From Thioalkalivibrio paradoxus ARh 1 (lineage in GTDB: Bacteria; Pseudomonadota; Gammaproteobacteria; Ectothiorhodospirales; Ectothiorhodospiraceae), in assembly GCF_000227685.2 (NCBI RefSeq), contig NZ_CP007029.1:2516501-2580500 (forward strand): a DNA stretch of 64,000 nt. The letters are read 5' to 3'. The stretch's first letter is position 1. Every line of letters starts with the position of its first letter. A program made the position numbers and the translations under genes. Below, piece by piece: positions 18,320 through 25,692 of the stretch. Under the pieces are notes generated by a model that did no database searches, had not been told where the DNA came from, and saw only the letters and a list, made by a program, of their open reading frames with translations.

Positions 18320-20235
18320 GCAGCGTTCTGGAGCTGCCGGGTGCAGAACGCTACGCCCGGCGCCGGCCCTGGGGCCACTTCGTCGGCCTGCTGGTGATCG
18401 CGCTGCTGGTACTGGCGTCGTTCACCGCCGCCGAATGGGATTTCACTGCACTGATCGACCCGGAGGAACGGGCCCGGGCGCTCGGGCGGATGGGTGACTG
18501 GCTGGCCGCCTTCGGTTCGCCGGACTTCAGCAGCGAGTTCCTCGCCCGCAGCTGGGGACTGACGCTGGAAACACTGTCCGCGGCGGTGCTCGGCACCGCG
18601 CTCGCGGTGGTCTTCGGCTTCCTGCTTGCGATGGCGTCGTCGCGGGCGGTCGCGGTGGGCGAGGAACATGCGACCGGGTGGCGCCGAAACTTCGCGCTGC
18701 GCAGCCCGTCGGCGGCATTGTGTTCGCTCGCCCGGCTGGTGCAGGACGTGCTGCGCGCGGTGCCGGACTTCGTCTGGGCGATCATCCTGGTGGCGCTGAT
18801 CGGGCTCGGCCCGCTGACCGGCGCGCTGGCGCTGGCGCTGAACATCACCGGCATCCTCGCGAAGGTCTACAGCGAGCTCTGGGACAACGTCGACGAACGC
18901 CAGTACGAACAGGTGCGCGCCAGCGGCGCCGGACGCATCAAGGTCTTCTTCTACGGCATCCAGCCGCTCGCGTCGCGGGCGGTGCAGAGCTTCACGCTGA
19001 TGCGCGCCGAATGCGCGATCCGCAACGCCGCGGTGATCGGTGCCGTCGGCGGCGGCGGACTCGGCGCCGAGATCTGGTACCAGATCCGCTTCGGCGCCTG
19101 GGACAAGGTCAGCACCCTGATCCTGTTCACGCTGGCGCTGACGCTGACCGCCGACCTCGCCAGCAACTACATCCGCCGGCAACTGCGCAGCGACCCGAAC
19201 CACCCGCGCGCGATCAAGGCGCGCTCGGTGTTCGCCGATCTCTCGCGGGCCTGGATCGGCACCGGCTTCGCCGTGCTGATCGTGGTGTGGTCGGTCTGGT
19301 TCATGGGCTGGGGTAACACCGCGGGTCCGAACGGCACCGCGAAGAACTTCCTGGAGCCCGCAGGCGAGATCCTGTCCGGCGAAGCCTGGAGCAAGCTCTC
19401 GTTCTTCGAGCGCCTGCTGCGCCCGGACCTCGACCTGCCGGCGCTGGGCCTCGGCGACCCGGTCAAGGTCGAGGCCAGGGAAGCCGCCGGGCAGACCGTG
19501 TCGCTGTTCAGCGAGTACCCGCCCTGGCAGTTCTACCGGCCGGCTGCCTGGTCCGCGTGGGAACAGCAGCTCGACCAGTGGTTCGTCTGGCGGGTGATCA
19601 AGTCGTCGACCGTGCCGCTTGCGATCGCGATCGTCGGCACGCTGCTCGGGGTGCTGGGCGCGATCGCGCTGACCTATCCGCACACCCTCGCCTTCCAGCT
19701 CGAGGCCGCGCAGTTCACCGGGGAGACCACGCACCCGCTGGTGCGTGCGATCCGCTTCGTCCAGCTCGTGCTCGCTCGCGCCACGGGGCTGATCTCCCGC
19801 GGCGTGCCCGAAGTGATGTGGGCCTTCCTGTTCATCGCCTTCTTCGGCCCCGGGCTGGTCGCCGGGACGATCGCGATCGCGATCCACACGATGGGGGTGC
19901 TCGTGCGCGTGTTCAGCGAGAGCGTCGACAACATCCCCTACCGCCGCTTCGAGCAGGGCTTCGCGGGTTCACGCGTCACCTGCTTCGGCATGGTCGCCGC
20001 CCCGATTGCCTGGCGCGAGTGGATGACCTACAGCTTCTTCCAGTTTGAGAGCAACGTGCGCACCGCGGTCGTGCTCGGGCTCGTCGGCGTCGGCGGGCTG
20101 GGCTTCTATTTCAGCTTCAACTTCGAGTGGTTCCGGTTCGAGAAGGCCAGCACCTACCTGCTGATGATCATCGCGCTGACGATTCTGATCGACCGGATCT
20201 CGCGCTGGCTGCAACTTTCGCGGGTGAACCGGTGA
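18316..20235 (+). CDS. ABC transporter permease with two fused PhnE-type domains
   Basis: The 639-residue protein is two PhnE permeases in tandem. Each half has a leading helix, a five-to-six-helix core and an EAA-like cytoplasmic loop (first DERQYEQVRASGAGRIKVFF, second YRRFEQGFAGSRVTCFGM), followed by GAVGGGGLGAEI and GLVGVGGLGFYF. The halves would form the whole membrane pore, replacing the usual homodimer. The start is GTG at 18316, overlapping the ATPase stop; reading further upstream in this frame runs antisense-like through the ATPase gene and is not coding. With its neighbours it forms a complete importer next to selD. Confidence 0.88.
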   Translation: MSSVLELPGAERYARRRPWGHFVGLLVIALLVLASFTAAEWDFTALIDPEERARALGRMGDWLAAFGSPDFSSEFLARSWGLTLETLSAAVLGTALAVVFGFLLAMASSRAVAVGEEHATGWRRNFALRSPSAALCSLARLVQDVLRAVPDFVWAIILVALIGLGPLTGALALALNITGILAKVYSELWDNVDERQYEQVRASGAGRIKVFFYGIQPLASRAVQSFTLMRAECAIRNAAVIGAVGGGGLGAEIWYQIRFGAWDKVSTLILFTLALTLTADLASNYIRRQLRSDPNHPRAIKARSVFADLSRAWIGTGFAVLIVVWSVWFMGWGNTAGPNGTAKNFLEPAGEILSGEAWSKLSFFERLLRPDLDLPALGLGDPVKVEAREAAGQTVSLFSEYPPWQFYRPAAWSAWEQQLDQWFVWRVIKSSTVPLAIAIVGTLLGVLGAIALTYPHTLAFQLEAAQFTGETTHPLVRAIRFVQLVLARATGLISRGVPEVMWAFLFIAFFGPGLVAGTIAIAIHTMGVLVRVFSESVDNIPYRRFEQGFAGSRVTCFGMVAAPIAWREWMTYSFFQFESNVRTAVVLGLVGVGGLGFYFSFNFEWFRFEKASTYLLMIIALTILIDRISRWLQLSRVNR

Positions 20236-20266
20236 GCGACGCCCCTGCGGACCTTCTCCCCTCTCC

Positions 20267-20282
20267 CTCTCCTAAGAGAGGC
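20267..20282 (+). terminator. CCTCTC/GAGAGG hairpin before selD
   Basis: CCTCTC (20267-20272) pairs with GAGAGG (20277-20282) over a CTAA loop, after a pyrimidine-rich run. It lies between the permease stop and selD, 27 bp before the selD ATG, so it is more likely an attenuator or a common intergenic hairpin than a full stop. Confidence 0.35.
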
Positions 20283-20308
20283 TCTGAAAATGTACGAGGT
20301 ATCGATGC

Positions 20309-21388
20309 ATGAAGACTGACGAGATCACCCATTCCACCCGGCTGACCTCCCTTTCCCACGGAGGCGGCTGCGGCTGCAAGATCGCACCGAATGTGCTGCA
20401 GGAAGCACTGTCTGGCATCGTGATGGGGTTCCCGCACGCAGACCTGATCCAGGGCAGTGCGAGCGCGGACGACGCCGCCGTATTCCGAATCAATGACGAA
20501 CAGGCGCTGGTCGCAACCACTGACTTCTTCATGCCGATCGTCGATGATCCGTACGACTTCGGACGCATCGCCGCGACCAACGCCCTGTCCGACATCTACG
20601 CGATGGGCGCGACGCCCACACTGGCGCTGGCGATCGTCGGCATGCCCGTGGACAAGCTTCCGCTCGCCATGATTCGCCGGGTCATGGAAGGCGGTGCAGA
20701 CGCCTGTCGCGAGGCCGGAATTCCGCTTGCCGGCGGCCACTCGATCGACTCGGTCGAACCCATCTACGGCCTGGCCGCAGTCGGGCTGGTACATCCGGAT
20801 AGGCTCAAGCGCAACGACCGCGGCCAGCCCGGCGACCGGCTCGTGCTGGGCAAGGCCCTCGGGGTAGGTGTGCTCGGCAGCGGGGTCAAGGAGGGCAAGC
20901 TCGACGCCGACGGCTACGAAGCCCTGATCGAGACGACCACCCGTCTCAACCGCCCGGGGGTCGCCTTCGCCGGCATGCCCGGCGTGCACGCGCTGACCGA
21001 CGTCACCGGCTTCGGCCTGCTGGGCCATCTGCTGGAAATGTGCCGGGGTTCCGGCTTGGGCGCGCGCGTCGACTTCCTCCGCCTGCCATTACTGCACGAC
21101 GCCGTAACGCTGCTCCAGCAGGGCGTGGGCCCCGGTGCGATCGGGCGCAACTGGCAAAGCTACGGACACGAGGTCAATCTCGACCCGGCACTGCCCGACT
21201 GGGCCGGGCGGATCGCCTGCGACCCCCAGACCAGCGGTGGCCTACTCGTGGCCTGTGCTCCCGAGGACACCGCCCGGGTCCTGTCGATTTTCCGTGAAGA
21301 GGGATTCACCGACGCGGCGGTGATCGGCGAACTGGTGGCGGGTGCGCCCCGGGTGGCATTGCGATTGGGCCGTGGTGCTCCGGAGTGA
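20309..21388 (+). CDS. selD: Selenide, water dikinase (selenophosphate synthetase)
   Basis: SelD makes selenophosphate from selenide and ATP, the selenium donor for SelA and for tRNA 2-selenouridine synthesis. The 359-residue protein has the glycine-rich active loop GGGCGCK with C21, C23 and K24 (equivalent to C17, C19 and K20 in E. coli), so this enzyme uses Cys and is not itself a selenoprotein. Downstream are the ATP-binding DDAAV and ATTDFFMPIVDD motifs and the AIR-synthase-like GGHSIDSVEPIYGL. The ATG at 20309 has ACGAGGT ten bases upstream. It completes the selA/B/C/D set and directly follows the importer genes. Confidence 0.97.
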   Translation: MKTDEITHSTRLTSLSHGGGCGCKIAPNVLQEALSGIVMGFPHADLIQGSASADDAAVFRINDEQALVATTDFFMPIVDDPYDFGRIAATNALSDIYAMGATPTLALAIVGMPVDKLPLAMIRRVMEGGADACREAGIPLAGGHSIDSVEPIYGLAAVGLVHPDRLKRNDRGQPGDRLVLGKALGVGVLGSGVKEGKLDADGYEALIETTTRLNRPGVAFAGMPGVHALTDVTGFGLLGHLLEMCRGSGLGARVDFLRLPLLHDAVTLLQQGVGPGAIGRNWQSYGHEVNLDPALPDWAGRIACDPQTSGGLLVACAPEDTARVLSIFREEGFTDAAVIGELVAGAPRVALRLGRGAPE

Positions 21389-21394
21389 TTCCGC

Positions 21395-21487
21395 ACGACG
21401 GGTGGCAGCAACCAGGCCATCGCGTACCGGACGTCGGCCGGGTACATCGAGGCTGGCGCAGCACAGGGCAACGGCAATGCGGATGGT
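21395..21487 (-). pseudogene. Relic of a VapC-type PIN toxin
   Basis: On the minus strand this segment translates to a fragment with IAVAL, VRDGLVAAT and similar words that align with the C-terminal third of the intact toxin 300 bp away (ITVAL, IRDGLIAAT). The start, catalytic N-terminus and end are missing. The rest of the gap 21488-21703 holds only a GGGG/CCCC mini-hairpin near 21580-21595 and no gene. Confidence 0.6.
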
Positions 21488-21703
21488 AAGAACCCTGCAC
21501 GCGAATGCTGGAACTGTTTCGCGGTATCCCCTACTGTTCTGCAAAGCGACGGAGGCTTGAGACGATCGTGTTGCCCACCGGGGGTTCCGGTCCCCGTCGA
21601 GCCGTTCGCCGCGTTCACCGAGAAGTGCCCGTCCAACATGAGCACCCCTGCTTCCGCATCGGAACCTCGATCCGAAGTCGGACGCGGCACGTTGGAGCCG
21701 TTC

Positions 21704-22132
21704 TCAAGGCCCTCGCCAGTGCCATGGGTTCAGCATGCGGACACCCATCGGCTCGAAGTCAGCCGTGTTGCGGGTCACCACCTGCATGCCGTGCACGAGC
21801 GCGGTCGCAGCGATCAGGCCATCGCGTATCGGGTGTGGGTCCGGCACATGAAGGCCGGCGCTGCGCAAAGCCACCGTGATATCGACCGGGAGAACCCGGC
21901 CGTCGAATGCTGGCAGTACGTGTCCGCTGAACCAGGCGCGCAGCACAGCACCTTGCGCCGCGTCCCGACGTTCGGCAAGCAGGATGCCAACCTCGATCTC
22001 CTGAATCGTGATCGCGGACAGATACAGGTCGGCAGCGTCCACGTTGTCGGCCCATGCAGCGACGCAGGAATCGGCCTTTCCCGCACGAACCTTGCGCAAC
22101 TCCGAGACAACGTTGGTGTCGAGGAGGAACAT
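21704..22132 (-). CDS. vapC: VapC/FitB-type PIN-domain ribonuclease toxin
   Basis: The 142-residue PIN protein carries the acidic Mg-binding residues of the family: D5 in LLDTNVVSELRK, a glutamate in TIQEIEVGI, and the aspartates in PIRDGLIAATA and TRNTADFEPMG. VapC toxins cut tRNA or rRNA and are neutralised by the cognate antitoxin. The ATG overlaps the antitoxin stop (TGATG), so the pair is coupled with the antitoxin first. The sequence is complete, with no broken motif, so the module is probably functional. Confidence 0.9.
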   Translation of the reverse strand: MFLLDTNVVSELRKVRAGKADSCVAAWADNVDAADLYLSAITIQEIEVGILLAERRDAAQGAVLRAWFSGHVLPAFDGRVLPVDITVALRSAGLHVPDPHPIRDGLIAATALVHGMQVVTRNTADFEPMGVRMLNPWHWRGP

Positions 22133-22392
22133 CAGGACAGATCGGCGGCTCGTGCCACATCGCGCGCCTCGCGTAGTTCCAGATCCACCTCATCGGCACC
22201 CGGCATGGCCAGCAGGTCGGCAATCTTGCGCTGTCCGGCCGTCAAACGCCGGTATTCTTCAATGGTCAGCAGGACATGCGCGGGACGGCCGCGGTCGGTG
22301 ATGAACACTGGACCCTGGCTGGCAGCCCGCTTGGCCTCGCTCGCGCGCTGATTGAACTCGCGGCTGGAGAATGTCGTGACGATCATCCGCAA
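22132..22392 (-). CDS. Phd/YefM-type antitoxin
   Basis: The 86-residue protein has the Phd fold: an N-terminal DNA-binding part (TTFSSREFNQRASEAKRAA), then GPVFITDRGRPAHVLL and IEEYRRL, and an acidic helical tail that should wrap the PIN toxin. Phd-type antitoxins repress their own operon. Upstream, around 22409-22423, a short direct repeat (CTAC-GTTA-CTAC) near an A/T-rich stretch is a plausible operator and promoter region. Confidence 0.9.
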   Translation of the reverse strand: MRMIVTTFSSREFNQRASEAKRAASQGPVFITDRGRPAHVLLTIEEYRRLTAGQRKIADLLAMPGADEVDLELREARDVARAADLS

Positions 22393-22575
22393 CCCCCGGT
22401 TTTAATGTCACTACGTTACTACCCATGACCGTGCCGCACAAGCCGGGGTTCGCAGACGCTCGAACCGTTGCGTGGCGTCTCCTCGAAGCGGGCTCTGCCC
22501 AGATTGCTTCTTCCTGAGTAGCGATCTCGTCCATGAAGCCCACGGCAAGAACATCAACGGAATCTCGACGTCAAT

Positions 22576-23193
22576 GTGCAGCTGCCCGAAGCGCTGCAAC
22601 GCACACCACTATGTACATTCCTGCCTCTGGCCCTGACCCCGGATTCGATCACCGCCGTGCTGGTCGGGCTCGATTCCCGTGCAGCCACCTTCCAGGTGCG
22701 GCGCTACGTCAACAACTTCCGGGCGGAACCGCTGCTGGCCATCCTGCCTGGCGTCGCCCTGCACGAACTCTGGTCCCTGATGGGTGTTGCCGAGCATGCG
22801 CTGCTGCTGGTCTCCACATTCGTGGTCATCGTGGGCCTGATCGGCATGCTGGCGGTGATGCTCGCCGGCCTGAACGAGCGGCGGCGGGAAATGGCGATCC
22901 TGCGCTTCGTGGGGGCCCGCCCGCGCCAGATCTCCCTGCTGCTCGCAAGCGAAACCCTATTCCTGGCGGTCGCCGGGATCGCCATGGGGATGGCGCTGCT
23001 GTACCTCTCGCTGTACGTCGCGCAGCCGATCGTTCAGGCGCACTACGGCATTCACCTCGCGATCGCCCCACCGGGCACCCACGAAACTCTGCTGCTGTCG
23101 CTGTTCCTGGCCGCGGCCTTCGCCGTGAGCCTGATCCCGGCCCTTCGGGCGTACCGCACGGCGTTGGCCGATGGACTCGTTCCGAAGATCTAG
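22576..23193 (+). pseudogene. FtsX/MacB-type ABC permease, 5'-truncated
   Basis: About 205 codons encode only the C-terminal half of a MacB/YbbP-like permease. They include VGLDSRAATFQVRRYVN, then PGVALHELWSLMGVAE, the helix pair around 70-120, the cytoplasmic NERRREMAILRFVGARP signature, and two more helices ending in LADGLVPKI. Intact relatives carry a further N-terminal helix and a large periplasmic domain, which are absent; no matching frame lies upstream, where the toxin-antitoxin module begins. The GTG at 22576 is only the first in-frame start, without a ribosome-binding site. No partner ATPase is present, so it is probably an insertion-truncated remnant. Confidence 0.75.
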
Positions 23194-23684
23194 TGAACAT
23201 TACCCCCGCGAATCGGGAATGACATCACGGGTGGTTGGCCCTGTCACCCCTGCCTGCAGTTGCCAACCGCGGACCCACCAGACAGGGAGCCCAGCTCCCC
23301 CGCCCCGTGTCCAGCCGCCAACGGATCCGATGCAGTTGCGCGCAGAATACGCCGCAACGACCCTTCGAGTTCCCGGATCGGACACTCGAACCCGAGAGAG
23401 CGGCAGATCCCCGGAATGCCGGCGTACGGAAGGCGCTGGACGTCGAGCGAAGCCGGACGGTCCAGCGTGTCCCGACGGTAGTGCCTCGCCCGTCCCCAGT
23501 GACCGCCCGCCTCTGGTCGGCTTGGGATCTCCATGGCCGGTAGTGGCAGTAGTCGGCCCTTAGCGGTCGTCCCCGGATGCTCCACCAGGGGCCGCTTACC
23601 CTCAAACTGCTGAAACTGATCCGATTAGATAGATCTAACCCTCTCCGTATCCCAGAATACACCCGAAGTCCTAAGCAGGCGAGC
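23194..23684. other. Non-coding stretch between permease relic and cassette-like array
   Basis: No reading frame here has a plausible start, composition or family resemblance. The left part is GC-rich and the right part (from about 23600) becomes A/T-richer, marking the edge of the lower-G+C island. A perfect GTTAGAT word (attC core-like, minus strand) occurs at 23633-23639. Confidence 0.5.
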
Positions 23685-23758
23685 ACCCAGCTTATCCGCC
23701 GGCTTCAAATCGGCAGCGCAGAAGCCGACCGGGTTGAAGCTGTTTCTAGCTGTTATGC
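23685..23758 (-). other. attC-like recombination site behind the AbiGi-like gene
   Basis: On the minus strand GCATAAC (23758-23752) overlaps the TAA stop of the AbiGi-like gene. The internal palindrome GCTTCAA..TCGGC (23702-23714) / GCCGA..TTGAAGC (23724-23740) has unpaired bases, and the far end reads GCTGGGT (23691-23685). This R''-L''-L'-R' layout matches integron attC sites, whose cores are RYYYAAC and GTTRRRY; both cores here deviate slightly. Confidence 0.5.
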
Positions 23759-24496
23759 GGATTCTACGAACTCCCATGAGATTAGATTTACGGATTCAGC
23801 GCCCAAGTCTCCCAGCGCCTTGCGAATCTTTTGCAACTGTTCGGCCGGAGCAACTACCGCTTCAACATCTTCATACCCAAACTCGAAGTCTCCAATGCTT
23901 CTCCACTCCCGCTCGCGGTAATAGGTATTTTCTGGCGCCGGGTCGAAATCAGTGATTTTGACGAAGCTCGAGTAAAACCCGCTGATCTGCTGCTTGTCAG
24001 CAACTTCGACCTCTTCTGGATTAAGGGCGGCCTGAGCGAGAAGCCGCATTCCCTGAGCTTCGCTCCAGCCACCCGATCCACTAAGCATATTTCGCCCCAT
24101 CTCCTCAAGCTTCCGGTTTGGTATCGAATCGCGAATCATGGGGAGTGCCTGCTTCGGCAGGTAAAGCACGGGCACAAACTGCCTCTGCACCGGCTTAGGT
24201 CTAAATCCGATCGCGACCTTACCGTAGTATGGGGAATGACTTGGAAGGTCTTTAAATGGAATATCGGTAACACAGCAGAATGGCAGAGTTACAACGCCTT
24301 CTACTATCTTTTCAGTGCATGTCGCGAGAAGTTTCTTTGACTCCAGTATTTTAATGACGGTTTCCGCTGCCTTCTCGCCATCCGAGACAACTCCTTGGTC
24401 AAGGATGTCCTTCGGACACCTTGCAACAAACCAATCGACACCCTCGGGTGAGCCGGTAAAATGCCAATAAATGTTCGAGTAGTAACGTTGAGACAT
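23753..24496 (-). CDS. AbiGi-like abortive infection protein
   Basis: The 247-residue protein opens with the HFT motif (H12-F13-T14), follows with DWFVARCPKDIL, and then has the segment FCCVTDIPFKDLPSHSPYYG ahead of KVAIGF. That combination is characteristic of the AbiGi/DUF2971-like family, which is linked to phage defence as one partner of the AbiG system. No AbiGii partner is visible, so it may act alone. G+C is clearly lower than in the flanking genes. The gene lies in a minus-strand series with an Abi_C protein and a GmrSD-like enzyme. Its stop falls inside an attC-like site and its start is 20 bp from another, as in a gene cassette. Confidence 0.6.
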   Translation of the reverse strand: MSQRYYSNIYWHFTGSPEGVDWFVARCPKDILDQGVVSDGEKAAETVIKILESKKLLATCTEKIVEGVVTLPFCCVTDIPFKDLPSHSPYYGKVAIGFRPKPVQRQFVPVLYLPKQALPMIRDSIPNRKLEEMGRNMLSGSGGWSEAQGMRLLAQAALNPEEVEVADKQQISGFYSSFVKITDFDPAPENTYYREREWRSIGDFEFGYEDVEAVVAPAEQLQKIRKALGDLGAESVNLISWEFVESA

Positions 24497-24515
24497 GGTC
24501 GATTCTTTTTTGACG

Positions 24516-24647
24516 GGCTAACTCAAAGCTAAGCGTCGATTGTTGCGGAGCGCGATTTGCGAAATAGTCGCGAAGCTATGGGCAAATGCCGTGGAGTACC
24601 AGGCGTCCGAGCGAGCGTAAGAACCCGGCTTAAACGCCTCGTTGGGC
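24516..24647 (-). other. attC-like recombination site behind the Abi_C gene
   Basis: Nine bases after the Abi_C stop, the minus strand reads GCCCAAC (24647-24641, a perfect RYYYAAC core), a 6-nt spacer and TTTAAGCC. About 95 nt on come the complementary CGCTTAGC-like element and GTTAGCC (24522-24516, one mismatch to GTTRRRY). At 132 bp, its size and end structure suit the larger attC class. This is the most convincing of the four candidate sites. Confidence 0.6.
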
Positions 24648-24655
24648 GTACCTCT

Positions 24656-25453
24656 TCAGAACGGGACATCCTCGACCTTCGTCGGCCGCCGCGAGTTTGA
24701 CTCGCTCTCACCCTCGATTGCCTCGATGAACTTCAGGGAGCTGGCCACATGGGAGACGATCAGGAGGCTCTCATTGTAGGTCAGTATGTCGTTATCGTGC
24801 GCAAGGCTTTGATCGTTTCGAACACGGTTGAACGCCTCCATCACCGAAATGCTTGACTTCAAGATCCGCTCTGTCATGTCCGACTCGATGAGCCCCGCTC
24901 CCCTCAGCGCCTTCACGTACTCTCCAACAAGGCTGTGTAGGGGCTTGTCGCGCGACGTGTCGATTCCCCTCTTGGAGCAGAGTAGCCGAAAGTGCTTCAC
25001 CACAAACGTGTGAAGGCGGTCGAGGGCCAACTCTGGTTCGTTCCGGTCGATCGCGTCCCTAACTGAGCGGACCAACGCATCGAGCGTTCGATCAGCGATG
25101 GCTGGAGAGACCGCTCCTATGTCGGGCACCGGTGCACCCTCGAGCAATCTTCTTACGATGGGAAGGCACTGTTCTCGAGGCGGATCTGATCTCCCCGCGT
25201 ACTCGTACCACTGCCTGAACAAGAGATCCAGAACGCGCCCCACCGTGTGATTGGGTTCCGCCGTCCAGAACGCACGCATGCGGTTGGCCTTCGAGCCGGA
25301 CCCGAGTTCGTACTTCGCGTCGTATATGTCGATTCCGAAGTTATCGAAGAAGAAATCCTCGAAGGTACGGTTCGAGAAGTTGAGCACGTACCCACCCGTC
25401 ATGCCGAGTGCCAGCTCAAGTTTACGCTTCTCGATACTCGTTAGGTCCGACAC
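24656..25453 (-). CDS. Abortive infection protein, AbiJ N-terminal-like plus Abi_C domain
   Basis: With the GTG start at 25453 the product is 265 residues. The N-terminal part (LALGMTGGYVLNFSNRTF, 15-31; GSGSKANRMRAFW, 51-63) resembles AbiJ-type N-terminal domains. The C-terminal part (LHTFVVKHF, 147-155; NRVRNDQSLAHDND, 209-222) matches the Abi_C domain of abortive-infection proteins. An in-frame GTG at 25534 and ATG at 25507 would add 27 or 18 residues; family members usually begin close to the KRKLELALGMTGG segment, hence my choice. It presumably senses infection and halts growth; the biochemical activity of Abi_C is not known to me. G+C is below that of the neighbours. Confidence 0.7.
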   Translation of the reverse strand: MSDLTSIEKRKLELALGMTGGYVLNFSNRTFEDFFFDNFGIDIYDAKYELGSGSKANRMRAFWTAEPNHTVGRVLDLLFRQWYEYAGRSDPPREQCLPIVRRLLEGAPVPDIGAVSPAIADRTLDALVRSVRDAIDRNEPELALDRLHTFVVKHFRLLCSKRGIDTSRDKPLHSLVGEYVKALRGAGLIESDMTERILKSSISVMEAFNRVRNDQSLAHDNDILTYNESLLIVSHVASSLKFIEAIEGESESNSRRPTKVEDVPF

Positions 25454-25584
25454 AGATCTCTCTCGTTTCCGCCACGCATAAAGTTCAATGACCAGAACCT
25501 GTAACATGGATGATAGGCAGATTCTGTAAAGCACGGTCCGCGGCCCCGCTGCCCCAATCCGTCACCGTGTCCGGCTTGCCCGAG

Positions 25585-25639
25585 GGTCAACGCGCTGAGT
25601 CCTCACGTAGGGCCAATGGATTTCGAGGCGCTGGTCGGC
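25585..25639 (-). other. Weak attC-like palindrome behind the GmrSD-like gene
   Basis: The minus strand reads GCCGACC (25639-25633), AGCGCC, a short inner part, GCGC, then GTTGACC (25591-25585). The arrangement is attC-like but both cores have mismatches and it begins 54 bp after the gene stop, so support is weak and depends on the stronger neighbours. Confidence 0.3.
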
Positions 25640-25692
25640 GTCCATCCTGATGTCCCCCGATGACTCAAGGTGTCCGAAATATTGCGCTCCGC

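Noticed and set aside
20309-20380. Selenocysteine in SelD itself
   Set aside because: The active-loop codon for residue 21 is TGC, not TGA, and no SECIS-like hairpin follows.
23225-23686. 153-codon minus-strand frame in the gap before the island genes
   Set aside because: The translation has no family likeness, is low in hydrophobic residues and lacks a start signal.
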